DNA of 39,521 nt, taken from positions 1-39,521 of the forward strand of contig CAIJPN010000136.1 in assembly GCA_903822545.1 (NCBI GenBank), written 5' to 3'. The first letter of the stretch is position 1. The number at the start of each line of letters is the position of its first letter. The notes below the pieces were generated by a model. It had not been told where the DNA came from. It did not search any database and was given only the letters and a program-made list of their open reading frames with translations. The DNA is from an uncultured Anaerolineae bacterium (GTDB lineage: Bacteria > Chloroflexota > Anaerolineae > Anaerolineales > Villigracilaceae). A program made the translations under genes and the position numbers. This document shows positions 22,408 through 30,158 of the stretch, in pieces.

Positions 22408-22888
22408 GGCGGGGTGAATCGCCCCCTTTCTTTTTGCCGTTTGCGAGATGGTGGTTGAAGTTCATCATTTCGTTGATAAAAACAAATACTTCCCCAAATA
22501 CGCAAACGCCAAGAAATTGCAGGCCGAAAATGGAGTAGACCAGGTAGCCAGCCGTAGCCAGCGTGTCGGCGTGCCGAAAGAAATACAGCGCGTACAAAAT
22601 CCCGGCTACGATGAAGGCCGCGATGGACGCTTCGCCCAGGAGCAGGGCGATTTTCAGCCGGATGTAGAAGGTGGCATTCCTGAATTCACCGAAGGTGCGC
22701 GGACGGGCAGCGTGGCTGGTTGACTGGTATGCTTCGGCGCGGGCCATGATCTCGGCCCCGGATGGGCCGGGGAAGGTAGGGTCAAGGGCCTTGTCCAAGA
22801 TTGCGCGGGCAGCCAGTTTGGCGCTGGCAGAATTGAAGCCGGTAGGGCCGAGCCTGTTGGGGGGAAATTGGATTTGACGGGTAGCCAT
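22400..22888 (-). CDS. Membrane protein, unknown
   Basis: 162 aa from ATG 22888, with aaaggaacacc upstream. The soluble N-terminal ~75 residues include GPTGFNSASAKLAARAILDK and AAR-rich segments. Two membrane helices follow (LLLGEASIAAFIVAGILYALYF and LVYSIFGLQFLGVCVFGEVFVFI). The tail is basic (HHLANGKKKGGD). It overlaps the next gene by 8 bases. No family was recognised. Confidence 0.55.
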   Translation of the reverse strand: MATRQIQFPPNRLGPTGFNSASAKLAARAILDKALDPTFPGPSGAEIMARAEAYQSTSHAARPRTFGEFRNATFYIRLKIALLLGEASIAAFIVAGILYALYFFRHADTLATAGYLVYSIFGLQFLGVCVFGEVFVFINEMMNFNHHLANGKKKGGDSPRHE

Positions 22889-22914
22889 TTTAGGTGTTCC
22901 TTTCCTGGTTGGGG

Positions 22915-22944
22915 ATTTCGCACTCATCGAAATGAGTGCGAAAT
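22915..22944 (-). repeat. Intergenic hairpin 1 (atttcgcactcat stem, TTCG loop on minus strand)
   Basis: Perfect 13-bp stem with a 4-nt loop that reads TTCG on the transcribed strand, a very stable tetraloop. Related hairpins lie at 23250-23271 and 23610-23639. Confidence 0.7.
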
Positions 22945-22957
22945 TTGGCCGGTGGGT

Positions 22958-23224
22958 TTACGCTTGCGCCTTCTCTGTGAGCGAGGTGCAAATCTCGTCC
23001 AGCTTGGCCCAGTTGTTGCTCATCGAGCAAATGATCATCGCGTCTGCCATCGGCTTACTGATGCCCAGTTCTGCGTTCAGGGTGTCTACGAACTCCTGGG
23101 ACTGCTTACCGGCGTCAGTTTTGTAATAACCATCTTTGCCGTAGCGGACGACAATAACTTCGCCATTCGCTTGCAGGCGCGAGTAGCAGAAGGCGGGGCG
23201 AGTGGATGACGGATCGAGTGGCAT
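22958..23224 (-). CDS. Small protein, unknown
   Basis: 88 aa from ATG 23224, with gaaaggagacc upstream. It begins MPLDPSSTRPAFCYSRL, continues with strands (NGEVIVVRYGKDGYYKTD) and ends with a helix (FVDTLNAELGISKPMADAMI). It lies between two members of the intergenic hairpin family. No family was recognised. Confidence 0.55.
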   Translation of the reverse strand: MPLDPSSTRPAFCYSRLQANGEVIVVRYGKDGYYKTDAGKQSQEFVDTLNAELGISKPMADAMIICSMSNNWAKLDEICTSLTEKAQA

Positions 23225-23249
23225 AAGGTCTCCTTTCATTTTTTCCTTT

Positions 23250-23271
23250 CGCACACATTGAAATGTGTGCG
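23250..23271 (-). repeat. Intergenic hairpin 2 (cgcacacat stem)
   Basis: 9-bp stem cgcacacat / atgtgtgcg with loop tgaa. It is located between two small genes, upstream of a ribosome site. Confidence 0.65.
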
Positions 23272-23279
23272 GAATTCAG

Positions 23280-23597
23280 TTAGGCATTGTTGGGGCCGTA
23301 CAGATACACAGCGGCATCATCCAGCGCCGCGCTAGTCATGTTTTGAGCTTTCCCAACAGAAATGTGAAAAACTTTTTCGCCACGTCGCTTTTCTGCGACC
23401 CAACGGCCATTCTCACGTTTGATCAGGCGAAAATCGCCGAAACCAGTCTTGCACTCCAGGGACTGTAGTTGCTCCATAGCAGCGCAAAATCGTTCGCCGC
23501 CAATTGCAGCCGGATCACGGTATCCAATGCCCAGTTCGCGGCAAATCAGGTACAGCTTGCTGAAATCTCGGTGGTCTTGTTCAATCACTGCATCCAT
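23280..23597 (-). CDS. Small protein, unknown
   Basis: 105 aa from ATG 23597, with cggagaccc upstream; an earlier in-frame start would lie within the hairpin and is unlikely. It begins MDAVIEQDHRDFSKLYLI and has a helical middle (FCAAMEQLQSLECKTG). The C-terminus has strands (FRLIKRENGRWVAEKRRG). No family was recognised. Confidence 0.5.
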   Translation of the reverse strand: MDAVIEQDHRDFSKLYLICRELGIGYRDPAAIGGERFCAAMEQLQSLECKTGFGDFRLIKRENGRWVAEKRRGEKVFHISVGKAQNMTSAALDDAAVYLYGPNNA

Positions 23598-23609
23598 GAA
23601 GGGTCTCCG

Positions 23610-23639
23610 TTTTCGCACACATTTCAATGTGTGCGAAAA
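23610..23639 (-). repeat. Intergenic hairpin 3 (ttttcgcacacat stem)
   Basis: Perfect 13-bp stem with a 4-nt loop, 8 bp after the lipoprotein stop and 13 bp before the next start. The stem core equals that of hairpin 2, with the loop inverted (ttca against tgaa). Confidence 0.7.
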
Positions 23640-23647
23640 ATAAGTTG

Positions 23648-24055
23648 TTACTGGTTGCCCAGTTTCTGGCAGTTGGTGTACCGGCTGTTCACCCAGCCGT
23701 TTTTGGTTGCGGCGATCACAGCGATCCAGTTGCCAACCGGGGCGGCAGTACCCAGGGTGAGCGTATCGCCAGCCGCCAGATAGCCCGTCACCGGCGATGT
23801 CTCACTGGCCGAAGCCCGCAGGTGCAGGTGTTCCGCCGTAACCCGGCAGTCATGCTGCGGGTTGACGGGAGTTGTAGTAGGAAATGGAGATAATGCCGGC
23901 CCACTTGTCACCCCCTGTGGAGTTTCCGGCGTACTGTCAGGCAATTTGGTTGGTAAAACCGCAATCTGAACAGCAGTATTTGCTGACTCGGGAATGGCAG
24001 AAAGACTGCAAGCCAGCCCAGTCATTACAAGCGCAATCAAAATTGAATATCGCAT
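23648..24055 (-). CDS. SH3b-domain lipoprotein
   Basis: 135 aa from ATG 24055, with ttggagacgt upstream. The signal peptide MRYSILIALVMTGLACS carries a lipobox (GLAC) with Cys at residue 16, so the mature protein is lipid-anchored outside the membrane. A Thr/Pro/Ser-rich spacer follows. The C-terminal ~60 residues (RVTAEHLHLRASASETSPV, GYLAAGDTLTLG, GWVNSRYTNC) form a bacterial SH3 (SH3b) domain, which usually binds peptidoglycan or peptides. It is the only clearly exported soluble protein of the replicon. Confidence 0.75.
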   Translation of the reverse strand: MRYSILIALVMTGLACSLSAIPESANTAVQIAVLPTKLPDSTPETPQGVTSGPALSPFPTTTPVNPQHDCRVTAEHLHLRASASETSPVTGYLAAGDTLTLGTAAPVGNWIAVIAATKNGWVNSRYTNCQKLGNQ

Positions 24056-24079
24056 ACGTCTCCAATTCGGGTAAAATGG

Positions 24080-24103
24080 GAGACAGCAGGAAACTGCTGT
24101 CTC
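24080..24103. terminator. Hairpin with GAAA tetraloop
   Basis: Perfect 10-bp arms gagacagcag and ctgctgtctc with loop gaaa on the plus strand. It is located upstream of the lipoprotein gene and might act as an attenuator. Confidence 0.5.
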
Positions 24104-24108
24104 TTTGA

Positions 24109-24150
24109 TTGAACGAGCGCAGTCCACAGCCACGCGGGGCGCTCGTTCAA
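24109..24150. repeat. 12-bp stem hairpin next to the previous one
   Basis: Arms ttgaacgagcgc (24109-24120) and gcgctcgttcaa (24139-24150) with an 18-nt loop, 4 bp past the stop of the preceding gene. Confidence 0.5.
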
Positions 24151-24153
24151 GTT

Positions 24154-24528
24154 TTAAGTCAACTTCACATCTGATCGCAATTCCTGATGTTCCTGATTCA
24201 CTGCTTGTGACAAAACCATGTCCCAGACAGGAGATTCGGCAACCTTTACAACATAGCCTACAAACAAGCCCTGCTGTTGCAAAAGAGTATCGAGTCGGCT
24301 TTTTTCTTCTGCTACATTTTTCTGCGTAATCCAGATAATGGTCAGATGTTCAACAACAACCATGTTCTGTTCAGCATGAGATGGAAACCCAGCAAAACGA
24401 AGCCTACGGGCCAGGCGAATGGCAAATTTAGCAGGCCGGGTACGAGCATCAGTATTGAGCATTGATTCCTGGTAAATTACCGGAAAAACTCGCCGGGCTT
24501 TCTCCCATTCAGTTAAAAGATTGACCAT
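24154..24528 (-). CDS. Unknown protein overlapping the HTH gene
   Basis: 124 aa if started at ATG 24528; ATG 24537 is also possible, and the AGGAGA upstream fits 24528 better. It overlaps the end of the HTH gene by 20 bases. It has a basic central part (RPAKFAIRLARRLRFAGF), strands (NMVVVEHLTIIWITQ) and a helical C-terminal half (EEKSRLDTLLQQQGLF). No family was recognised. Confidence 0.5.
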   Translation of the reverse strand: MVNLLTEWEKARRVFPVIYQESMLNTDARTRPAKFAIRLARRLRFAGFPSHAEQNMVVVEHLTIIWITQKNVAEEKSRLDTLLQQQGLFVGYVVKVAESPVWDMVLSQAVNQEHQELRSDVKLT

Positions 24529-24727
24529 CGGTTTCATTCTCCTGTTGACGAGTGTTCTGAAAGATAAACTTCTCAAAATCATCAGTTGCTATGCGTGTGA
24601 CACTCCCTAGCCGAAAAGCTCGGAGCAACCCGACCCGCACCCACCGCATCACGGTGCGTTCTGAGACGCCAAGCCGTTTTGCAGCATCATCAGTAGTCAG
24701 ATAGTGTTCAGACAGATTTTTGAGCAT
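24509..24727 (-). CDS. Excisionase-family helix-turn-helix protein
   Basis: 72 aa from ATG 24727, with tttggaggtctg upstream. HYLTTDDAAKRLGVSERTVM followed by RWVRVGLLRAFRLG and RIATDDFEKFI is the MerR-like winged helix of excisionase (Xis, HTH_17) proteins. It is the first gene of the long minus-strand series. It could be an excision factor for the recombinase at 13.6-14.5 kb or a transcription regulator of the operon. The distance from the recombinase favours regulation, but the sequence does not decide. Confidence 0.8.
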   Translation of the reverse strand: MLKNLSEHYLTTDDAAKRLGVSERTVMRWVRVGLLRAFRLGSVTRIATDDFEKFIFQNTRQQENETDGQSFN

Positions 24728-24747
24728 CAGACCTCCAAAGAGTAATA

Positions 24748-24779
24748 AAAAATGACCGAGATTGTCCTCGGTCATTTTT
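24748..24779. terminator. Terminator-like hairpin upstream of the HTH gene
   Basis: Perfect 13-bp arms aaaaatgaccgag and ctcggtcattttt, bidirectional A/T runs. Confidence 0.7.
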
Positions 24780-24837
24780 AGGCAGGCAGAATATTAGGTA
24801 TTTGTCTGGGTAGCTTTCCTAGAACCCTCCCTCTCCG

Positions 24838-24879
24838 CCATAAAAAAACGCCCGTTAGCAAACGGGCGTTTTTTTATGG
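24838..24879. terminator. Strong bidirectional terminator at the right edge of the replicon region
   Basis: Perfect 19-bp arms (24838-24856 and 24861-24879) with loop agca, core cgcccgtt, and seven A and seven T residues. It separates the minus-strand replicon genes from chromosomal-type genes. Confidence 0.85.
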
Positions 24880-25002
24880 GCGAAGATCCCGTTTGGGAGA
24901 TTGCCAAAGGAGTTTTTTCCTCGTATAGTAAACACATACGATTGCACCCACTCATAAAAACGAGTCGTTACATCCCCCCCCAAATTGGGTTCTTGAACAA
25001 AA

Positions 25003-25482
25003 ATGATGACAACTATGAAACCGATTGAAATCAAAATCTCTGGCGATATTCAAAAATCTCCGCAGGAAATATGCTCCGCAATACTCGATACAAATCGCTG
25101 GACAGAATTTACCGGCTACTCCATCCTGCCAGGAATTGAAAGCGCCCATTTTGAAACCAAAACCCAGGGCATTGTGGGCTCAAGAATCAGTGTGAAGAAC
25201 AAAGATGGTTCATCCCACATTGAAGAAATCATTGAGTGGGATGCGCCCCATCAAGTAGCAATGAAATTCCAGGATTTCAACGGAGTCGTTAAGAACCTGG
25301 CGTCGCATTTTATCGAAACGTGGAGTTTCCAGCCATCAGACAATGGCACACGTGCCACCCGGATGATGGCTTTTTATCCCAAGGGGATTTGGGCATGGCT
25401 GGTACTGTTTCCAATCTCAAGGCTGATGAAAACGGCCTTTGAACAGGATTTCTTGAAACAAGGCGGAAAGCTTGGAACATAA
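25003..25482 (+). CDS. SRPBCC (polyketide cyclase/START-like) family protein
   Basis: 159 aa from ATG 25003; ATG 25015 (MKPIEIKIS) is an equally good start, and neither has a clear ribosome site. The sequence shows IQKSPQEICSAILDTNRWTE, the glycine-containing loop and strands (GIVGSRISVKNKDGSSHIEE, WDAPHQVAMKF) and a long C-terminal helix (LVLFPISRLMKTAFEQDFLK). This is the fold of SRPBCC lipid- or ligand-binding proteins. It is followed after 27 bp by an MDR oxidoreductase. The ligand is unknown. Confidence 0.75.
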   Translation: MMTTMKPIEIKISGDIQKSPQEICSAILDTNRWTEFTGYSILPGIESAHFETKTQGIVGSRISVKNKDGSSHIEEIIEWDAPHQVAMKFQDFNGVVKNLASHFIETWSFQPSDNGTRATRMMAFYPKGIWAWLVLFPISRLMKTAFEQDFLKQGGKLGT

Positions 25483-25509
25483 AAATGGGAGCCCGCTGGG
25501 ATTTTCACA

Positions 25510-26475
25510 ATGAAAGCAATCACTTATAACAAATATGGAACGCCCGATGTCCTGCATCTCGAGGATGTGGAAAAACCTACCCCAGATGGTGACCAGGTGC
25601 TGATCAAGGTAGTCGCGGCCTCCGTCAATGCACTGGACTGGCACATGCTGACTGCCGATATTTTCCTGGTGCGGCTGATGGGTTCCGGGCCATTCCGGCC
25701 CAAAAACACCATTCTTGGCGCAGATGTCGCCGGGGTGGTGGAAGCCGTGGGCAAAAATATCAGCCAGTTCAAGCCGGGTGACAATGTTTTTGGGGATATT
25801 GGTCACGGCGGTTTCGCCGAATATGCCCTCGGCAGGGAAAAACAGTTGGTCTTGAAACCCACCAACCTGTCGTTTGAGCAGGCAGCCGCCGTCCCGGTAG
25901 CAGGCCTGACGGCCCTGCAAGGCTTGCGCGATAGCGGGAAAATCCAGCCGGGGCAAAAAGTTCTCGTCAACGGAGCCGCTGGCGGGGTGGGAACGTTCGC
26001 TGTACAGATGGCTAAAATTTTCGGGGCAGAAGTCACCGCCGTTTGCAGTTCCCGTAACATGGAACAAGCCCGTCAACTTGGCGCAGATCACGTCATCGAT
26101 TATACGAAGGAAAATTTTACCCAAAACGGCAAGCAGTATGATCTGATCTTTGCCGCAAATGGCTACCATTCGTTGGCCGATTACAAACGGGCTCTCGCTC
26201 CCAGGGGCATTTACGTAATGGCCGGGGGCAAAACCAGGCAAATTTTCGAAGCGATGCTGATGGGAAAGTGGTTTTCAGAAAAAGATGGTCGCACACTGGG
26301 CGGTGTCTCTACTCATATTGACCAGAAGGATCTGCTGACACTCAAAGAAATGCTCGAAACTGGGAAAATCATCCCGGCGATTGACAAACTTTACCCGCTG
26401 AATCAAGTTCCCGAGGCGCTGCGCTATCTCGGCGCGGGACACGCCCGGGCAAAAATCATTATCACGGTTGGTTAG
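25510..26475 (+). CDS. Medium-chain NAD(P)H dehydrogenase/quinone oxidoreductase (zeta-crystallin-like)
   Basis: 321 aa, typical for the zinc-free quinone oxidoreductase branch of the MDR superfamily. The N-terminal GroES-like domain includes VVAASVNALDWHML, LGADVAGVVEAVG and FKPGDNVFGD. The Rossmann domain has VNGAAGGVGTFAVQMAKIFG, the AAGGVG NADPH-binding motif, and VTAVCSSRNMEQARQLGADH. Structural zinc cysteines are absent. It reduces quinones or enones with NADPH; the substrate is not evident. It is probably co-transcribed with the SRPBCC gene. Confidence 0.88.
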   Translation: MKAITYNKYGTPDVLHLEDVEKPTPDGDQVLIKVVAASVNALDWHMLTADIFLVRLMGSGPFRPKNTILGADVAGVVEAVGKNISQFKPGDNVFGDIGHGGFAEYALGREKQLVLKPTNLSFEQAAAVPVAGLTALQGLRDSGKIQPGQKVLVNGAAGGVGTFAVQMAKIFGAEVTAVCSSRNMEQARQLGADHVIDYTKENFTQNGKQYDLIFAANGYHSLADYKRALAPRGIYVMAGGKTRQIFEAMLMGKWFSEKDGRTLGGVSTHIDQKDLLTLKEMLETGKIIPAIDKLYPLNQVPEALRYLGAGHARAKIIITVG

Positions 26476-26557
26476 CATAGCTGAAGCGCAGGCGATCAGA
26501 TTGGATTGCCACCCCGTGTAATGATCAGCAAAACCGATCGCTCCCAAATTGCCCTGG

Positions 26558-27397
26558 TCAGATGGTTATCAATACAATCGCCACCAGCGCGATCACGATA
26601 CCAAGCGCCTGCTGTTTGTTAATGCGTTCCTTGAGCAGAATCCACGCCAGAAGCACTGTTGCGCCAGGGTAAAGTGAGCCGAGCACCGCGGCAACATCCA
26701 CGCGGCCACGTTGGGCAGCAAGCGCATAGAAGGCATTACCAAGCGTGTCGAGCAGTCCACTCATCAGGATGGGCAAAATACTCTCGCGGTTTGGGATGAT
26801 TTTTTGCTGTGTAAAGAGCGAGTATAAGAGCAGGCTGAAAATTGAGATGATGCGCACAGCAATAAGCGGGTAAACCACCGCATCTGTGCTGGCGAAGTGT
26901 AAGGTGGTAAAGAAAAAGCCAAATGCCAGACCCGCAATCACAGGCAGGCGCAAATCTGCGAGATTGAAACCCAGGCCACCGCCCCCAGAAACCAGCCAAA
27001 TGGCAGCCAGCGCCAGCAGGAACCCGATAACCACGAGGAGTGGAGGTAGTTTTTCGGTCAAAGCGGCAAAAATCACCGGGATGCCAGCCGCCACAAGCGC
27101 CGAAACCGGCGCAGCAACGCTCATCCGCCCATTTGCCAGGGCGGTATAAAGCAGCAACAGCCCAATCGCGCCACCCAGGCCGGCAGCCCCGCCCCACAGC
27201 CAGGATGAGAGCGGCGGGAAAGGTTCGCGAATCGCAAAGGCAGCAGCGAGTAGCAGGATCATACTGAAAACATGCGCAAAGATAACCACAGCATAGGCAC
27301 TGGTGCGCTTGGTGGCAACCCCGCCGCTAAAATCGCCTGCGCCCCATGTCAGGGCAGCGGCGAGGCCAAAAAGCACCGGCATCCATCCAAAGTTCAT
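26558..27397 (-). CDS. EamA/DMT family transporter
   Basis: 279 aa with about ten hydrophobic segments in two repeated halves. EamA features are FGLAAALTWGAGDFSGG in the first half and ALAAQRGRVDVAAVLGSLYP near the second half end, followed by TVLLAWILLKERINKQQALG. Members export amino acids or metabolites in the cytoplasmic membrane. ATG 27397 has gatggagtttcg upstream. The gene lies 38 bp beyond the Fe-S subunit gene on the same strand but is functionally unrelated by family. Confidence 0.88.
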   Translation of the reverse strand: MNFGWMPVLFGLAAALTWGAGDFSGGVATKRTSAYAVVIFAHVFSMILLLAAAFAIREPFPPLSSWLWGGAAGLGGAIGLLLLYTALANGRMSVAAPVSALVAAGIPVIFAALTEKLPPLLVVIGFLLALAAIWLVSGGGGLGFNLADLRLPVIAGLAFGFFFTTLHFASTDAVVYPLIAVRIISIFSLLLYSLFTQQKIIPNRESILPILMSGLLDTLGNAFYALAAQRGRVDVAAVLGSLYPGATVLLAWILLKERINKQQALGIVIALVAIVLITI

Positions 27398-27434
27398 CGA
27401 AACTCCATCAGCGAAAAATCAAAACACGCAGAAT

Positions 27435-28133
27435 CTATGATTTTTGAGATTTGGCCTTCGACTTCCGGCCAGAATTCATCACAACGATTTGCTCCGGCGC
27501 CACACCCTGTTCCAGCAAAAACTCACGCTTGGGCTTGAGCGCGCCAGTCGGGCAGACTCCTACACACTGGCCACAGAAAACGCAGCTTGTGGCAGGCATT
27601 GGAATGTCAAAAAACGTGCCAATCTGCGTCTCAAAGCCGCGCCCGCTAAAGTTAATGGCGTAAGTATACTGGGCGTCGTCTGCGCAGACCTGTACACAAC
27701 GCCAGCACAGCACACACTTGGCATAATCGCGGATATACATCGGGTTGTCATCTTTGACTTCCACTTCGCGGCGGTGGGCAGCGGGGAAACGGTCTGGGGA
27801 TGCGCTGTATTCACTCATCAGCCCCTGGATTTCGGGGGAATCGGCCAGGTCTACGCTGGATGCAAGCATCTCAAGGATGGTTTTTCTTGCCCGGTTGACG
27901 CGTTCCGATTTCGTCTGAACCTTCATCCCATCGGCCGCCTTGACAACACAACTCGGCTGGAGCAGGCGCATTCCATCGATTTCAACAACGCACATACGGC
28001 ACAGCCCGTTGGCTGTTGTCGCCGGGTGCCAGCAAATGGTGGGGATATCAATCGCAAACTGGCGAGCAGCTTCCAGAATGGTTAGGCCATCTTCAACCGT
28101 AATTTCTTGAGCATCGATTATCAATTTGGGCAT
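27435..28133 (-). CDS. Fe-S diaphorase subunit (HoxU / NuoG N-terminal type)
   Basis: 232 aa from ATG 28133, with cgggagttctc upstream. The N-terminal [2Fe-2S] ferredoxin domain has cysteines 34, 45, 48 and 62 ([19 protein letters not shown]). The C-terminal ferredoxin pair has [11 protein letters not shown] and [16 protein letters not shown] for two [4Fe-4S] clusters. The intermediate His-Cys3 cluster motif (N5 type) is not present: the region [16 protein letters not shown] has no cysteine. The length equals HoxU-like subunits. It would pass electrons between the NuoE/F-like protein encoded upstream and a catalytic partner that is not in this window. Confidence 0.85.
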   Translation of the reverse strand: MPKLIIDAQEITVEDGLTILEAARQFAIDIPTICWHPATTANGLCRMCVVEIDGMRLLQPSCVVKAADGMKVQTKSERVNRARKTILEMLASSVDLADSPEIQGLMSEYSASPDRFPAAHRREVEVKDDNPMYIRDYAKCVLCWRCVQVCADDAQYTYAINFSGRGFETQIGTFFDIPMPATSCVFCGQCVGVCPTGALKPKREFLLEQGVAPEQIVVMNSGRKSKAKSQKS

Positions 28134-28226
28134 GAGAACTCCCGAAAGGAAATTCGCCACAGAGCCCTGGAATACGGAGGGAACCAGCGAAAACTCCGTG
28201 TTCACATTGCATCCGTGGTTGAAATT

Positions 28227-29918
28227 TTAGATTTTGATCAACCCGAGTTTCAGGGCAGAAAGAACTGCACTTGCAGCTGTTTGGCCCAGCCCGCACAGGC
28301 TGGCATCCGTCATCGTCCAGCCAATATCTTGTAAACGATCCAAATCGCCGGCTTTTCGCTTACCTTCTGCGATTCTTTCCAAGATTTCTGCCTGCCGCTG
28401 CGTTCCCATCTGGCAGGGATAGCATTTTCCACAAGATTCGTGGGCGAAAAATTTGCCAAGCACAGCAAGGGTTTGACGCAAATCCCGCGATTGGTTAAAA
28501 ACCATCACCACGCCTGATCCAAGCGGCAGACCAGCAGCGCGCAGGTCTTCAAAGGTCAGTTTCACATCGAGATGAGCAGATGTGGCAAAAGCCCCGGCGG
28601 CACCGCCGAAAAGAATTGCCTGGATATGGTTTTCCAGCGAAGAATCAGCCAGTGGGTCAGTGGGATCGCCATTTGCCATGCGCAACAGTTCGCGCAGGGT
28701 CACCCCAAAGGGTACTTCGTAAACACCCGGCCTGGCAACATCGCCAGAAACGCAGAAGAGCTTGGGGCCGGGGGATTTCTCTGTGCCAATTTGGCGATAA
28801 GCCGACGGGCCTTTTGCGATGATAAGTGGGACGTTGCAGAGCGTCTCAACGTTGTTGATGACCGTGGGCTGGTTGAACAGGCCATTGGTGGTGGGGAATG
28901 GTGGTTTGATGCGCGGATAACCCCGTTTGCCCTCGATGGACTCAAACAGGGCCGTTTCTTCGCCGCAGATGTAAGCCCCTGCGCCCAAGCGGATTTCAAT
29001 ATCGAACTTTTCGCCGAGATAACCCGCCTCGCGCGCTTCTGCGAGGGCATTTTCCAAGCCAGGCAGGATGTAGGGGTACTCACCACGCAGGTAGATGTAT
29101 CCTTTTTGCGCGCCAATGGCATGGGCCGCGATGCACATTCCTTCGATGACACAATGCGGATCATCGAGCAGCAACACGCGGTCTTTGAACGTTCCCGGTT
29201 CGGATTCGTCGGCATTGCAAACAAGGTATTTCGGGAAACGATCAGCTTTAGCTGCCCCTTCCCATTTGATACCGGTGGGAAAAGCTGCCCCGCCACGCCC
29301 AACCAGGCCAGCCGCTTTGACCTCGGCGATAACAGATTCGGGGGTCATCGTCAGGGTGCGGTGGTAAGCGGGGTAGTCACCGTATTCAGCCAGGGTGGCA
29401 GCGCGGCCTTTGCCACAGTTCGAGGTTAGGAAGGATGAAAGGCGATAGATTTTCGAGGCCGGGCGGCCTGGTTCCCAGGAATTTTGGGAGGGGTCGAAGT
29501 TGGTTTCGGCCTCGTTGTTGACGAGCGCGGCAGGAGCGTGGTCACACAGCCCGAGGCAGGGAGAAGATTCGATAGTGGTGGCACCATCCAGGGCGGTTTG
29601 GTTCGGCTGGATTCCGTGCCGGGCGCAGAGTCCGCTCAAGATGTGATCAGCACCTTTCAGCGCACAGGCTGCATCCGTACATATCCGGATGATGCGTTTG
29701 CCAACCGGTTGATTGTAAAACAGGCTGTAGAATTCGATGACGCCATGCACATCAGCCAGCGGGACTTGCAGGGCCTGGGCCACTTCGGCAGCGACTGGCT
29801 GTGGCAGCCAGCCGTAGTGTTTTTGGGCGGCGTGCAGGGCGGGAAGCAGGCCGGAACGGCCTTGCAGGGCGTAGATTGGAAGGATTTCTCGCAGTGGGGT
29901 GAGATCAATTTCTGACAT
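28227..29918 (-). CDS. NuoE-NuoF fusion, NAD(H)-binding diaphorase
   Basis: 563 aa from ATG 29918, with ttggagtaact upstream. The N-terminal ~140 residues are NuoE-like (thioredoxin-fold [2Fe-2S]: [23 protein letters not shown]). The rest is NuoF-like: FMN/NAD site [44 protein letters not shown], and the [4Fe-4S] ligands [13 protein letters not shown] plus SLCGLG. This is the layout of HoxF and of NAD-linked formate dehydrogenase or hydrogenase beta subunits. It is followed by the HoxU-like gene. No hydrogenase, formate dehydrogenase or other Nuo subunit lies adjacent, so the partner is unknown. Confidence 0.92.
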   Translation of the reverse strand: MSEIDLTPLREILPIYALQGRSGLLPALHAAQKHYGWLPQPVAAEVAQALQVPLADVHGVIEFYSLFYNQPVGKRIIRICTDAACALKGADHILSGLCARHGIQPNQTALDGATTIESSPCLGLCDHAPAALVNNEAETNFDPSQNSWEPGRPASKIYRLSSFLTSNCGKGRAATLAEYGDYPAYHRTLTMTPESVIAEVKAAGLVGRGGAAFPTGIKWEGAAKADRFPKYLVCNADESEPGTFKDRVLLLDDPHCVIEGMCIAAHAIGAQKGYIYLRGEYPYILPGLENALAEAREAGYLGEKFDIEIRLGAGAYICGEETALFESIEGKRGYPRIKPPFPTTNGLFNQPTVINNVETLCNVPLIIAKGPSAYRQIGTEKSPGPKLFCVSGDVARPGVYEVPFGVTLRELLRMANGDPTDPLADSSLENHIQAILFGGAAGAFATSAHLDVKLTFEDLRAAGLPLGSGVVMVFNQSRDLRQTLAVLGKFFAHESCGKCYPCQMGTQRQAEILERIAEGKRKAGDLDRLQDIGWTMTDASLCGLGQTAASAVLSALKLGLIKI

Positions 29919-29975
29919 AGTTACTCCAATCTCATGAGTATATAACATCTTGGGCCACCTGGGTATTCAAAATAC

Positions 29976-30004
29976 AAAAACCTTCCGGCGAATTTGCCGG
30001 AAGG
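29976..30004 (-). terminator. Terminator of the ABC importer operon
   Basis: On the minus strand a 9-bp stem ccttccggc / gccggaagg with a 6-nt loop is followed by ttttt gtatttt. It lies about 155 bp after the last permease gene. Confidence 0.75.
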
Positions 30005-30158
30005 CCTGGGTTCTTTCAGTAAACCACCGATCACACTCAGGCAACAGGTGATGCTGATTGTCAGGATTATGACCCGTGGCGCAATCGGGAATTGTGCCAA
30101 CGCTGGGCCTGAAGATGAATTTCGGTTTTTTACTTATTTTTGGCATCAGCCCGATGCC

